From the NCBI RefSeq assembly GCF_900021165.1, contig NZ_FCOQ01000032.1, positions 36,903-100,902 on the forward strand: a stretch of 64,000 nt of DNA. Direction: 5' to 3'. The first letter of the stretch is position 1. Each line of letters opens with the position of its first letter. The notes under the pieces were generated by a model, which saw nothing but the letters and a program-made list of their open reading frames with translations, was not told where the DNA came from and searched no databases. Position numbers and translations under genes: made by a program. The stretch comes from Paenibacillus phocaeensis. GTDB lineage: Bacteria > Bacillota > Bacilli > Paenibacillales > Paenibacillaceae. This document shows, piece after piece, positions 33,044 through 40,528 of this stretch.

Positions 33044-33796
33044 TTAGATGCCCCATACTCCACCGTTGATTGGCTTGCCGGTAATAGGATCAATTTGTTG
33101 TGGCGGCTGAGCCGGAGGCTGCGGAGTTTGCCCATAGCCCGGTTGTGGAGGTTGCTGGTACGTCGGCGGTGCAACCGGTGGCTGTTGACCAAACTGCTGC
33201 GGCGGCGCGGCCTGCTCCCAACCCTGCGGTGCCGGTGCCGGGGCGTACCCTACGCCGCCACCGTTACCGCCAAAAGCCTGCTCTGCGGTAACCCGACCGC
33301 CGAGTGGTTCCCCGTCGGCCAGCTTCTGTACCGGACCAAGCCCTGCACCGATCCCACGGTTACCGCTGTTGGAAAACGGGAAGAAATTAATATTCACACG
33401 AGCATACATTCCGCTGTACACTTCGGATTGGTTAATGATAGGGTTAAGATTCACGTCAACAATCGCCTGTTGTTGTTTGCTGCTGGCCGTCAGAACCCAA
33501 TGGCCTTTGCACTCTGGTCCAAACGGCTCCCCGTTTTGACGTACACCGTCACCATCCCAGATTGGCGTCTTCAACTGCGGAGGACGCGCACCGTTCCAAA
33601 TACCGGCCACGCCCTTCTGGGCCGCCGCCTCGATAGCCGCGTTGATTCGCTGCATCGTTGCCACGTCAGATTTTGGGATCAAGATCGTTGTGCTGTACTT
33701 GGGCTCCTGCCCTGGTTGGTTTGCATGTGGTTGAAAAAGATGCACAAAGCTCAGTCTAACTTGTCCCGTCGTTACGTTTGTCGCTTCATTTGCCAT
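33044..33796 (-). CDS. DUF2815 protein, T7 gp2.5-like single-strand DNA-binding protein
   Basis: 250 residues from the ATG at 33796 (AAGGGGA upstream). The OB-fold core includes VRLSFVHLFQPHANQPGQEP and YARVNINFFPFSNSGNRGIG. A long Pro/Gln/Gly-rich tail ends with GKPINGGVWGI; unlike T7 gp2.5 the very end is not acidic. It should coat single-stranded DNA and recruit the polymerase encoded next to it. The frame stays open upstream to a GTG at 33883, discussed separately. Confidence 0.9.
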   Translation of the reverse strand: MANEATNVTTGQVRLSFVHLFQPHANQPGQEPKYSTTILIPKSDVATMQRINAAIEAAAQKGVAGIWNGARPPQLKTPIWDGDGVRQNGEPFGPECKGHWVLTASSKQQQAIVDVNLNPIINQSEVYSGMYARVNINFFPFSNSGNRGIGAGLGPVQKLADGEPLGGRVTAEQAFGGNGGGVGYAPAPAPQGWEQAAPPQQFGQQPPVAPPTYQQPPQPGYGQTPQPPAQPPQQIDPITGKPINGGVWGI

Positions 33797-33886
33797 TTGT
33801 CGTTTCCCCTTTTCTCGAATTGTGCCGCTTGACCAGCGGCCAGATGCCATCATGTCAGTGTAGTACTCAGCGATTTCGCCCACCGC

Positions 33887-35071
33887 CTATGCCTCCTTCT
33901 GGAACACGTCCTCCGGCTTAACTTGGTCGGTGATTGCCGGCCGTTTGTCTGATTCAGGCACCAACGTCGGAGCCCCCGACCGGTTGATAACGTGCCCTGG
34001 TTCTTCGAGCAGCTTCTTGTAGACCGGCTTGGATAGAGCTTTTTCAAGCTGCGGCGGAGTCAACGGCTTGCGCTCATACAGCACGGCTTCGTCAATACCG
34101 TTTTCCTTCAGGTGAGCGAAAGCAGCATCCAAGTCGGCATAATCTCGACCCCCTCGGCCTTCGACAGCTTTCCAGCCAGCGACCCGGCCGCCTTTAAGTA
34201 CTTCGGCAAGGGCCTGCTTCTTAAGATCGGTATACCAACTGACGATCCCTTCAGCTTGCCGGAGTACGTCGCCCACTTCATCCCACCCGATCAGTGGTGG
34301 CTTGAGCGGGGCTCTGCTACCGGCTTCCAGCATGTGCTCAACTCGAGCTCGGCAGGTCGCCTTCGCCCGGCAGAAGCCGCAATGTTCGCCGATGGTATAT
34401 TCTCCCTCACCCTTAAATGCCGCTTGGGCAATCGGCTTAATCGACTCGCCCCAGGCAAGCAGGTCCGCGGCAGACAAAGTCCACTCAGATGGCTGGTCCC
34501 AAACCTTCGGTTGCACGATTGCAAGGTGGACCGTTTCGATCGGGAACAGCAGGGAAAATTCTTTCACTGCCCCTAACGCGTATAGTTTCATCTGCGGGTT
34601 GTTCTCGGCTGCCACCGGCACGCCCTGACCGTTTTTGTAGTCGATCACGTGCAGATGGCCACCCCCGATCACGATACAGTCACTGGTACCGGAGCACTCC
34701 GGCACATAGTCGGAGATATCGACGCGACGTTCGATCGCCACGAAAGGCGGAGAAGGGAACGCGTGAACCACCTTTTGGACATATTCGAGATAGATGTCAG
34801 TGTGATCGTCCATGATCGGCTCATATAGCTCATGAGCCTTGAATTTTTTCAGCGCGGAGTTGTAAGTCCGTGTCGGCATCTTATCCGTGAGCGCCTTCCG
34901 AAGCTTCAGCTCCGCGATTTCGTGAGCCAGCGTGCCGCGTTTGGCTGCCTCACTCTCCGTGTCCGGCAACGTCTCTTCAAGGCGGGCGCTCGGCGTACAG
35001 TGGAGCCAACGGTGGGCCCCGCTGGGAGACAGCAGGGCATGAGCTCGCTCAGCATGTGCGATTTCGATCAT
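33887..35071 (-). CDS. DUF2800 protein, PD-(D/E)xK nuclease (RecB/Cas4-like)
   Basis: 394 residues. Opens HALLSPSGAHRWLHCTPSAR; the nuclease core is AKRGTLAHEIAELKL, then CSGTSDCIVIGGGHLHVIDY followed by KNGQG (the D and ExK parts). Cysteines in EHCGFCRAKATCRARVE, with the N-terminal HC, may bind an iron-sulfur cluster as in AddB/Cas4-type nucleases. It probably processes ends in recombination, forming a module with DUF2815 and Pol A. Confidence 0.93.
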   Translation of the reverse strand: MIEIAHAERAHALLSPSGAHRWLHCTPSARLEETLPDTESEAAKRGTLAHEIAELKLRKALTDKMPTRTYNSALKKFKAHELYEPIMDDHTDIYLEYVQKVVHAFPSPPFVAIERRVDISDYVPECSGTSDCIVIGGGHLHVIDYKNGQGVPVAAENNPQMKLYALGAVKEFSLLFPIETVHLAIVQPKVWDQPSEWTLSAADLLAWGESIKPIAQAAFKGEGEYTIGEHCGFCRAKATCRARVEHMLEAGSRAPLKPPLIGWDEVGDVLRQAEGIVSWYTDLKKQALAEVLKGGRVAGWKAVEGRGGRDYADLDAAFAHLKENGIDEAVLYERKPLTPPQLEKALSKPVYKKLLEEPGHVINRSGAPTLVPESDKRPAITDQVKPEDVFQKEA

Positions 35072-35553
35072 ATCGAGGCCCCCAAGCTCCGGAGGAATGT
35101 CGCGAACTCCCCGTATTGCTCTTTAGGCAGCTGGGTCAACGCGGAGACACCATGTTGTTGCAGCCAACCTACCAGCTCCGCCCCGCGGCCAGCATCAACC
35201 AGCGGCTGTGCGGCGACCCCGAGTTGTTCCATCGTGTAGCTTGGTGTAGAGGTCGGCACAGCTCCTGCCGGGGGCGCAGGTGGCGCAGCCGGTCCGGGTT
35301 GAGCGATAGGCACGGCCGGGGCCGCATATTTCTGTTGTGGAGCTTGCGTCGGTGCGCTTGGCGGCGTGAACTGCTGCGGCTGTTGTGACATGGTTTCTTG
35401 CACGGCAGGAGCAATCGTAGACACCTCAGTCGATGCCGGAATACGAGCTTCCGCCATGCCGGACATAGTGCCGGCTAGATCCTGCACAAGCTGCTTAGCA
35501 TCGGCTGCCGTGGCAGCCTGCAGGGTGATTTGAATCGGTACGAGATTAGACAT
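35068..35553 (-). CDS. Early phage protein with Pro/Gln-rich linker
   Basis: 161 residues, good site TAGGAGG eight bases before ATG. Residues 1-35 are helical, residues about 55-110 are Pro/Ala/Gln-rich and likely disordered, and the final 45 residues (GRGAELVGWLQQHGVSALTQ, then LPKEQYGEFATFLRSLG) are a helical domain common in early phage proteins next to DUF2800 genes. It may be an adaptor for replication proteins. It overlaps the DUF2800 gene by four bases. Confidence 0.78.
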   Translation of the reverse strand: MSNLVPIQITLQAATAADAKQLVQDLAGTMSGMAEARIPASTEVSTIAPAVQETMSQQPQQFTPPSAPTQAPQQKYAAPAVPIAQPGPAAPPAPPAGAVPTSTPSYTMEQLGVAAQPLVDAGRGAELVGWLQQHGVSALTQLPKEQYGEFATFLRSLGASI

Positions 35554-35584
35554 GTATGAGTCCTCCTATAATGAAATTAATAGC

Positions 35585-35827
35585 TTAAAGCTTAGCGGCT
35601 TTGGCGATGCACTCCGCGCAAATGGCCTTACCGTGAAACGACTTCAATTCTTCAATACTGCCGCAGATACAGCACCCAGGCTGATACTTACGAAGGATGA
35701 TCTTATCCCCGTCCACAAAGATCTCGAGCGGATCGCCTTCTGAGATCCCTAGCGTCCGGCGGAGCTCCATAGGGATGACTACACGGCCCAAATCGTCGAT
35801 ACGACGTACAATTCCGGTAGATTTCAT
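35585..35827 (-). CDS. AbrB/SpoVT-type regulator with C-terminal zinc finger
   Basis: 80 residues. The first 47 residues are a swapped-hairpin AbrB DNA-binding domain (GIVRRIDDLGRVVIPMELRR then LGISEGDPLEIFVDG). Residues 52-55 (CCIC) and 70-73 (CAEC) add a short zinc finger. In AbrB proteins this domain binds DNA as a tetramer. Here it may repress host or phage genes, including host sporulation or transition-state genes; this is inference. Confidence 0.9.
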   Translation of the reverse strand: MKSTGIVRRIDDLGRVVIPMELRRTLGISEGDPLEIFVDGDKIILRKYQPGCCICGSIEELKSFHGKAICAECIAKAAKL

Positions 35828-36180
35828 AAGACCAAATCCTCCTCAAGCTGCGGCATATTGTCCTGAACCGGGCCCGACAGAACTCCTAAAGCAAAAGGAA
35901 TACCTCCTGACTTTGGAGCCCCATCATCTACGAAACAAGCGATGCATTTATCCGCCCCGCTTTTTAAAGATACGCGAAGGCAAGGTGTCGCCCATGAAGA
36001 ACCAGAAATACCGGCAATCGTCTCCACGGAATCAAGATTCACCGTGAACCCATCTTCATCGTTGAAAACCTCTTCGCCCGTCCAGAACCAGTCCTCGTAC
36101 ATTCCGAGATAAGCATCCTGAATATGTTCTTGGTTCTCTTCAATCAGGCGCTTGGCTTTCGCAAAGTCGTATTTCTTCAT
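35824..36180 (-). CDS. Hypothetical early phage protein
   Basis: 118 residues, acidic, starting MKKYDFAKAKRLIEENQEHI and containing MYEDWFWTGEEVFNDEDGF. No family recognised. Overlaps the AbrB-like gene by four bases, so likely co-translated with it. Confidence 0.75.
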   Translation of the reverse strand: MKKYDFAKAKRLIEENQEHIQDAYLGMYEDWFWTGEEVFNDEDGFTVNLDSVETIAGISGSSWATPCLRVSLKSGADKCIACFVDDGAPKSGGIPFALGVLSGPVQDNMPQLEEDLVL

Positions 36181-36245
36181 TGCTTTTTCCTTTCCGGTCA
36201 GCTAAACTGACCTCAGAGAGATTGGTTTTGCAGCTTCCCGGGCTA

Positions 36246-36422
36246 CTACCCCGCGAGAGGCTGTTTTTCTTTTTCCAGGGCTTCGATTTCTTGATTCAAC
36301 CACCACAGCGCTCCGTCACGCGTTGCTTCGTCACGGCATGGCACCCGGCCGTTTTCTATGCCCCAGCGGATCCGCATAAGATCAAATTTGCGGATCAGCA
36401 GATCCTGATCGTTCAGTTTCAT
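36246..36422 (-). CDS. Small early phage protein, unknown
   Basis: 58 residues from the ATG at 36422 (AAAGG just upstream). Sequence MKLNDQDLLIRKFDLMRIRW and a helical DGALWWLNQEIEALEKEKQ. No known motif. Confidence 0.6.
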   Translation of the reverse strand: MKLNDQDLLIRKFDLMRIRWGIENGRVPCRDEATRDGALWWLNQEIEALEKEKQPLAG

Positions 36423-36621
36423 CACCACCTTTCAAGAATTCAATCGCCTGCTTGTAGCCCCGCCTCGTAAAAGGGAAAGTCTTAGATTTTTCAGGGTAAA
36501 CATTTACCCGGATAAACGGCTTATTATAGCGATTGAAGTTGACGAATATTTCGCAATTACCTATCCGGCATGGCGTAACGCCCGCTTTACGGTTGTAAAG
36601 GTCGTACATTGACGGGTACAA
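36382..36621 (-). CDS. Small early phage protein, probable TTG start
   Basis: 79 residues if it starts at the TTG at 36621, which has GGGAGG six bases upstream; the first ATG in frame is 12 bases further and too far from that site. Beta-rich, basic: RIGNCEIFVNFNRYNKPFIR. Overlaps the next gene by about 40 bases. Function unknown. Confidence 0.55.
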   Translation of the reverse strand: MYPSMYDLYNRKAGVTPCRIGNCEIFVNFNRYNKPFIRVNVYPEKSKTFPFTRRGYKQAIEFLKGGDETERSGSADPQI

Positions 36622-36667
36622 ACTGAACCTCCCTTCTGGCGCTCCATTTTCGAAATGTGCAGCACGT

Positions 36668-36946
36668 TCACCCTGTGCTAACGTCTTCCAGAATAATAGA
36701 CAACGCGACATAGTCATCAGGGACCCAGGGTTGACCGCGTAGGCAATGCGACACCGTTACAACCGCTTCCCATCCGGTGTACTCGCTCTTTTCAGGGTCG
36801 AATTCAAGCAATCGCAACGTATCTCCTACTTCGAACCCCCTATCATCCTTGCGGATTTCTACCGTCTTTCTTTTGCGAACGGTTGGCGATACAACTGCGC
36901 GGAAATATTCCGGCCAGGTCTTCAATTCATGGACTTTTCCTGCCAT
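36668..36946 (-). CDS. DUF3850 (ASCH/PUA-like) protein
   Basis: 92 residues. HELKTWPEYFRAVVSPTVRK followed by EIRKDDRGFEVGDTLRLLEF and EYTGWEAVVTVSHC is the DUF3850 pattern, a small ASCH/PUA-like barrel predicted to bind RNA. Common in phage early regions; role unknown. Confidence 0.88.
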   Translation of the reverse strand: MAGKVHELKTWPEYFRAVVSPTVRKRKTVEIRKDDRGFEVGDTLRLLEFDPEKSEYTGWEAVVTVSHCLRGQPWVPDDYVALSIILEDVSTG

Positions 36947-36993
36947 TGCTCTTGCTCCTTTCCTTCGCTATTTGTGTCGACTAGGCAGGAAGG

Positions 36994-37176
36994 TTATCGG
37001 TCCCATAAGACAAAAACCGGATTACCTTCGCCCGTTTCTTCGGCGGTGACGTCCTCAACCTCACTACCGATGAGGTTCGAGCCGTCATAACTGGTATAAT
37101 TGACAAACATAATCTCACGGTCACCGTATTGATCAACAAGATGCTGCAGCATTTCGACTAACTCAGACGCTTTCAT
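36994..37176 (-). CDS. Small early phage protein, unknown
   Basis: 60 residues from the ATG at 37176, with AAGGAGG six bases upstream; an upstream frame to 37230 lies inside the next gene. Acidic: MKASELVEMLQHLVDQYGDR and EVEDVTAEETGEGN. Begins with a helix then beta. This short pattern is common in phage genomes without known role. Confidence 0.7.
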   Translation of the reverse strand: MKASELVEMLQHLVDQYGDREIMFVNYTSYDGSNLIGSEVEDVTAEETGEGNPVFVLWDR

Positions 37177-37178
37177 GG

Positions 37179-37433
37179 TCATCCTCCTTTTAGTGTTCTT
37201 ACAGCCCGCTGTTCCAGCTCTGCTAGCCATTTGTAGTCACCGGCCGCCCAAGCCGCCGTGAATAGGCCGTTCAGCTCGTCGATCTTTCTGATCTGGATCA
37301 GGTTGGCGTCCAGGCATTCAAACAGCTCGTAAAGCTCCATAGGGCTGAGCTGCGGGTAGCCACCGATACGATGCGCCTTTTCGGTCAGCTCCGCCAAGCG
37401 ACGGAGTGGTGGGGGTACGTGGATCTGGATCAT
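37179..37433 (-). CDS. Small helical early phage protein
   Basis: 84 residues, mostly helical: QLSPMELYELFECLDANLIQ and LNGLFTAAWAAGDYKWLAEL. No function assigned. Overlaps the excisionase-like gene by four bases. Confidence 0.65.
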   Translation of the reverse strand: MIQIHVPPPLRRLAELTEKAHRIGGYPQLSPMELYELFECLDANLIQIRKIDELNGLFTAAWAAGDYKWLAELEQRAVRTLKGG

Positions 37434-37633
37434 GAGCGAGCAATCCCTTCATTTGGAATATAAGGATAGCGCTCGTGGAAGAATTTACGCGGAATCTTCC
37501 CCCTCTCGATCCAATAACCTCTTGCCTGTAGTTCTTCATTCATTGATTTGATGCGGAGTTGAGCAGTACGGATTGAGCCTAGTCCAAGAAGTTTCTGAAC
37601 CTCCTTGGCAGTGTAATAGTGAGGGGAATTCAT
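37430..37633 (-). CDS. Small winged-helix/excisionase-like DNA-binding protein
   Basis: 67 residues. YYTAKEVQKLLGLGSIRTAQ fits a MerR/Xis-like helix-turn-helix and RGYWIERGKIPRKFFHERYP the wing. Such proteins direct excision by integrase or act as small regulators. It is a good candidate for the excisionase, though its distance from the integrase gene is unusual. Confidence 0.7.
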   Translation of the reverse strand: MNSPHYYTAKEVQKLLGLGSIRTAQLRIKSMNEELQARGYWIERGKIPRKFFHERYPYIPNEGIARS

Positions 37634-37653
37634 GATGCACTCACTCCCTTCTC

Positions 37654-38028
37654 TTAAAGGTAGCTATCTTCCCGGTAACTTTTTGCCTCTCTGATACCTT
37701 CTGGCGGGATGTATCCACTGTTGAACCAAAAGTGTAAATTCACCCCGTAGATATGGATGGTGATTTGGCGATTTGAAATGGTTTTAGCGTACGAGAAGTT
37801 ATTGAGTTCAAAATTTAGCTCAGTCTCTCCGAGAGACACAATTACCGAATCAGGTCCGCCACTTCTTACAAAGTATTCGACCTTAACTTTTGACGGCGAA
37901 ATGCCCATTAGGGGATCCAGAAGTAAATCCGATTTTACTTCCAAGCTACAATTTACGTTGTGTTTTTGCATTATTTCGAAAAGGTGTATTGCCTCGCCTA
38001 CTGTAGATTTAACAAGTTGATCACTCAT
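37654..38028 (-). CDS. Hypothetical early phage protein
   Basis: 124 residues. N-terminal helix (VGEAIHLFEIMQKHNVNCSL) then a beta-rich body (RQITIHIYGVNLHFWFNSGY). No family recognised. Confidence 0.7.
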   Translation of the reverse strand: MSDQLVKSTVGEAIHLFEIMQKHNVNCSLEVKSDLLLDPLMGISPSKVKVEYFVRSGGPDSVIVSLGETELNFELNNFSYAKTISNRQITIHIYGVNLHFWFNSGYIPPEGIREAKSYREDSYL

Positions 38029-38098
38029 TCTATTTTCATTCCTTTCTCCGAGACATTGACTGCCCTCATTTTTGAGGTCAGTGGTTACAAACTGCCTA

Positions 38099-38875
38099 TT
38101 AGGCTTTTTGAATCAGCTCTATTAACTTTTGCCGGCCCTTCTCGTTGTATCGAAATGATTGTACTTGCTTGTCGCTGTACGGTGATTTGTCCAGCGCCAT
38201 GATTCCATATTCGTCGGTTTTTAAACCATGTGCGTTGGCAATTTTACCGATCTTGTTTGCGCTGATACCGAGCTCTTTCCCGATCTCTGTTGCGGTATAA
38301 TGCTTACCGCCAATGTCCGGCCGATATTCTGTCGACTTGTCGGTCAAATGTTCCAGCGCGTTGACATTGAGCAGTTCTACGGCCACCGGAGAAAGCGTTT
38401 TGTTCTTCTGCATCTCCAAAATCAATTTTGCTTGCCTTGTCCGGGCATTGATGAGCATTGCTTCCGCGCGAGCTTGCTGGATTTTCAGCTTCGCTTCCTC
38501 AGTTGTCGGTTGCACAAGTGCGGTTTCACCGCGGCGCAGGGACTCTAGAATGTCATACACCATGTCGTAAAATTCATTGGCTTTCGGTTGACGGCTCCAT
38601 CGGCAGATTTCGTAAATGCCTTTCGGGTAATAAACGACAACGTCCCTTTCAACTCGGCGTCCACCCTCAACATTCGTCAGTTTGACGACACTTGAGAAAC
38701 GGTTGAGACGTTCTTTATACCGCTCATGGAGTTTGGCAATCGCTTTATTCGGTTCGGCATACTCAAGTGCCGCACCGATCTGCTCTCGGGTCATGACAAT
38801 TTCGCCGTTTTCGTCACGCCAAAAATCACATTGCACGTTTCCAAATTGCTCAGATTTAACGATGGATAATTGCAT
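38099..38875 (-). CDS. Phage antirepressor, BRO-N type
   Basis: 258 residues. The BRO-N domain spans about 1-115: FWRDENGEIVMTREQIGAAL, then VVYYPKGIYEICRWSRQPKA and EFYDMVYDILESLR. A helical linker rich in A, Q and R follows. The C-terminal part has HYTATEIGKELGISANKIGK, a second DNA-binding module as in KilA-C-type antirepressors. It would counter the CI-like repressor during induction. It is the second gene of the lytic operon, right after cro. Confidence 0.92.
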   Translation of the reverse strand: MQLSIVKSEQFGNVQCDFWRDENGEIVMTREQIGAALEYAEPNKAIAKLHERYKERLNRFSSVVKLTNVEGGRRVERDVVVYYPKGIYEICRWSRQPKANEFYDMVYDILESLRRGETALVQPTTEEAKLKIQQARAEAMLINARTRQAKLILEMQKNKTLSPVAVELLNVNALEHLTDKSTEYRPDIGGKHYTATEIGKELGISANKIGKIANAHGLKTDEYGIMALDKSPYSDKQVQSFRYNEKGRQKLIELIQKA

Positions 38876-38879
38876 AAAT

Positions 38880-39080
38880 TTAACTGACCTCCTTGGTTTG
38901 TACTATCAATTCAAGGCCCAAAACGTCACATACCCTTTTCATAGATTCTTCATTCCAGCGTCGCTGGCCGTTCAATAGGTTGTGGATATACATAGCCGAA
39001 TAACCCGTTTTTCGCGCCAATTCTGAAGGCTTCATACCCGCATCAACTAAAACATGCTTGATAACGTTCGAAAAGTTCAT
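38880..39080 (-). CDS. Cro-like HTH_XRE regulator
   Basis: 66 residues from the ATG at 39080 with AAAGGAGG 11 bases upstream. The helix-turn-helix is KPSELARKTGYSAMYIHNLL. It is the first gene of the leftward lytic operon, divergent from the repressor gene, so it is the Cro counterpart. The frame extends to 39119 but that would pass through the promoter region. Confidence 0.88.
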   Translation of the reverse strand: MNFSNVIKHVLVDAGMKPSELARKTGYSAMYIHNLLNGQRRWNEESMKRVCDVLGLELIVQTKEVS

Positions 39081-39100
39081 TGTATACTCAACCTCCTTTC

Positions 39101-39281
39101 TGGATATATTGTATTCCATATGGATAGTATTCGTAAAGGATTAAAAGTATCCATATAGAACTAAAATGAGTGATATTTAAAGAAAACATAGGGTTTTGCC
39201 CTAAATAATCTCCTATTTGCTTTGAATATCGCCACTTTTTACTTAATCAAGTTTGATTTTTATCCAAATAGATGATATTAT
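39101..39281. promoter_or_regulatory. Divergent cro/repressor control region with operator repeats
   Basis: Rightward promoter: -35 TTGATT (39253-39258), 17 bases, -10 TATTAT (39276-39281). Leftward promoter: -35-like TTTACG (39132-39137 complement), 18 bases, -10 TACAAT (39108-39113 complement). Related sites occur at 39115-39124 (palindrome TCCATATGGA, between the leftward -35 and -10), 39149-39160 (TATCCATATAGA) and 39261-39272 (TATCCAAATAGA, between the rightward -35 and -10). They fit operators for the CI-like and Cro-like proteins: repression of cro and self-control of the repressor. Confidence 0.65.
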
Positions 39282-39317
39282 AAAGCAAATGAATTCATAA
39301 GGAGAGAAAAAAAAATC

Positions 39318-39962
39318 GTGAAAGTACCGTCAGATAGAATTAGAAAGACTCGTCGATATTTAGACCTAACTGGAGCTGAAGTTGCAGAGAAGTTGGGGAT
39401 ATCCACTCAGTATTATTACAATATAGAACGAGGACGGAGAAACCTAAGCGCGGAACTTGCTATAAAATTGGCTGAAGTCTTTAATGTCTCTCTGGATTAT
39501 TTACTTGGCAAATCAATTTACGCTTTAATTGAAGACAGACTTTCCGAACTCAATATGTCTATAGAAGAATTAGCGAATATAACTGAACTGCCCGCATCAT
39601 TTCTAAGAGGTATTGATACATTACCACCTACCCCTTGGGATTATGAACCTGGTGAAATGATTGATCGACTCGCAAAAGCGCTAAAAATGGATACCAAAAC
39701 ACTAGCAGCTGCGTACGCACGCCAAGAGCCGCCTGTGTATGACGGGCCGACAGTAAGCCCTAAAGAAGCATTAAAGGAATTTCAAGATGAAAATCTCGAT
39801 GAAATTACTCAATCCACGAGTGGAGTCAGTGAAAATTTATCAGAAGAAGAAATCTTCACCCTTGCCGCTCACCAAGTCGGCCACGAAGGACCTCTTACAG
39901 AAGAGCAACTAGCACAGATTAAACTAGCCATGAAGATCGCTCTCGCTAAAAACGATAAGTAA
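39318..39962 (+). CDS. CI-like prophage repressor with two XRE helix-turn-helix units
   Basis: 214 residues, GTG start at 39318, AAGGAGAG upstream. The first HTH is at about 8-62 (TGAEVAEKLGISTQYYYNIE and RGRRNLS). A second, weaker XRE-like unit lies at about 72-135 (LNMSIEELANITELPASFLR, then LKMDTKTLAAAYA). The C-terminal 60 residues are acidic and helical without a LexA-like protease domain. This fits repressors inactivated by a partner ImmA protease, encoded next. Confidence 0.9.
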   Translation: MKVPSDRIRKTRRYLDLTGAEVAEKLGISTQYYYNIERGRRNLSAELAIKLAEVFNVSLDYLLGKSIYALIEDRLSELNMSIEELANITELPASFLRGIDTLPPTPWDYEPGEMIDRLAKALKMDTKTLAAAYARQEPPVYDGPTVSPKEALKEFQDENLDEITQSTSGVSENLSEEEIFTLAAHQVGHEGPLTEEQLAQIKLAMKIALAKNDK

Positions 39963-39982
39963 TTACAACGGGAGATGACCGG

Positions 39983-40453
39983 ATGATCAGCTATGACCAA
40001 TTAAAACAAGAAGTCACCGTCATTTTTGATGATAAAGCTGCTCTCCCTGATTGGCTCAAGGGAATTTATATCGAGTCTGGTGCAGGTGATATGATCCTGC
40101 TTAACAAAAACCTAAGGACCGACCGAGAGCGTAAATGCGTCTTAGTCGAGGAAATGGGCCACCAATATAAGACCGTTGGCGATATTACGGATCAATCCAA
40201 ACTCGTGAATCAGCAACAGGAGCTGAGAGCGCGGCAGTGGGGCTATGAACGGCTCGTTCCGTTGTCTGCAATAGTACAAGCCTATAAGGCAAAAGTTAAA
40301 GGTAGGTATGAGATTGCAGAGTACCTCGATGTAACCGAGGAGTTCCTGCAGGCCTGTATTGATCGATATCGCAATAAATACGGAACTTATACCGTTTGGG
40401 AAAACTACATAATTTATTTTGAACCTCTTGGAGTTGCAGAAATGTTCGGATAA
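39983..40453 (+). CDS. ImmA/IrrE-like metallopeptidase, atypical active site
   Basis: 156 residues. VEEMGHQYKTVGDI (55-68) aligns with the HExxH zinc site of COG2856 proteins, but the first His is Glu56 (EEMGH at 56-60), a variant common in phage versions. The C-terminal ALAEMFG-like end is typical. In ICEBs1 the homologue ImmA cleaves its repressor. It lies 20 bases after the repressor gene on the same strand. Whether this variant is active is unknown. Confidence 0.85.
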   Translation: MISYDQLKQEVTVIFDDKAALPDWLKGIYIESGAGDMILLNKNLRTDRERKCVLVEEMGHQYKTVGDITDQSKLVNQQQELRARQWGYERLVPLSAIVQAYKAKVKGRYEIAEYLDVTEEFLQACIDRYRNKYGTYTVWENYIIYFEPLGVAEMFG

Positions 40454-40528
40454 ACCTGTGCTTTCCAGCCGCGAGGCTGTTTAAATATACCCCAAAGCAG
40501 AACATACGTTTGGAGTGATGCAAAAAAT

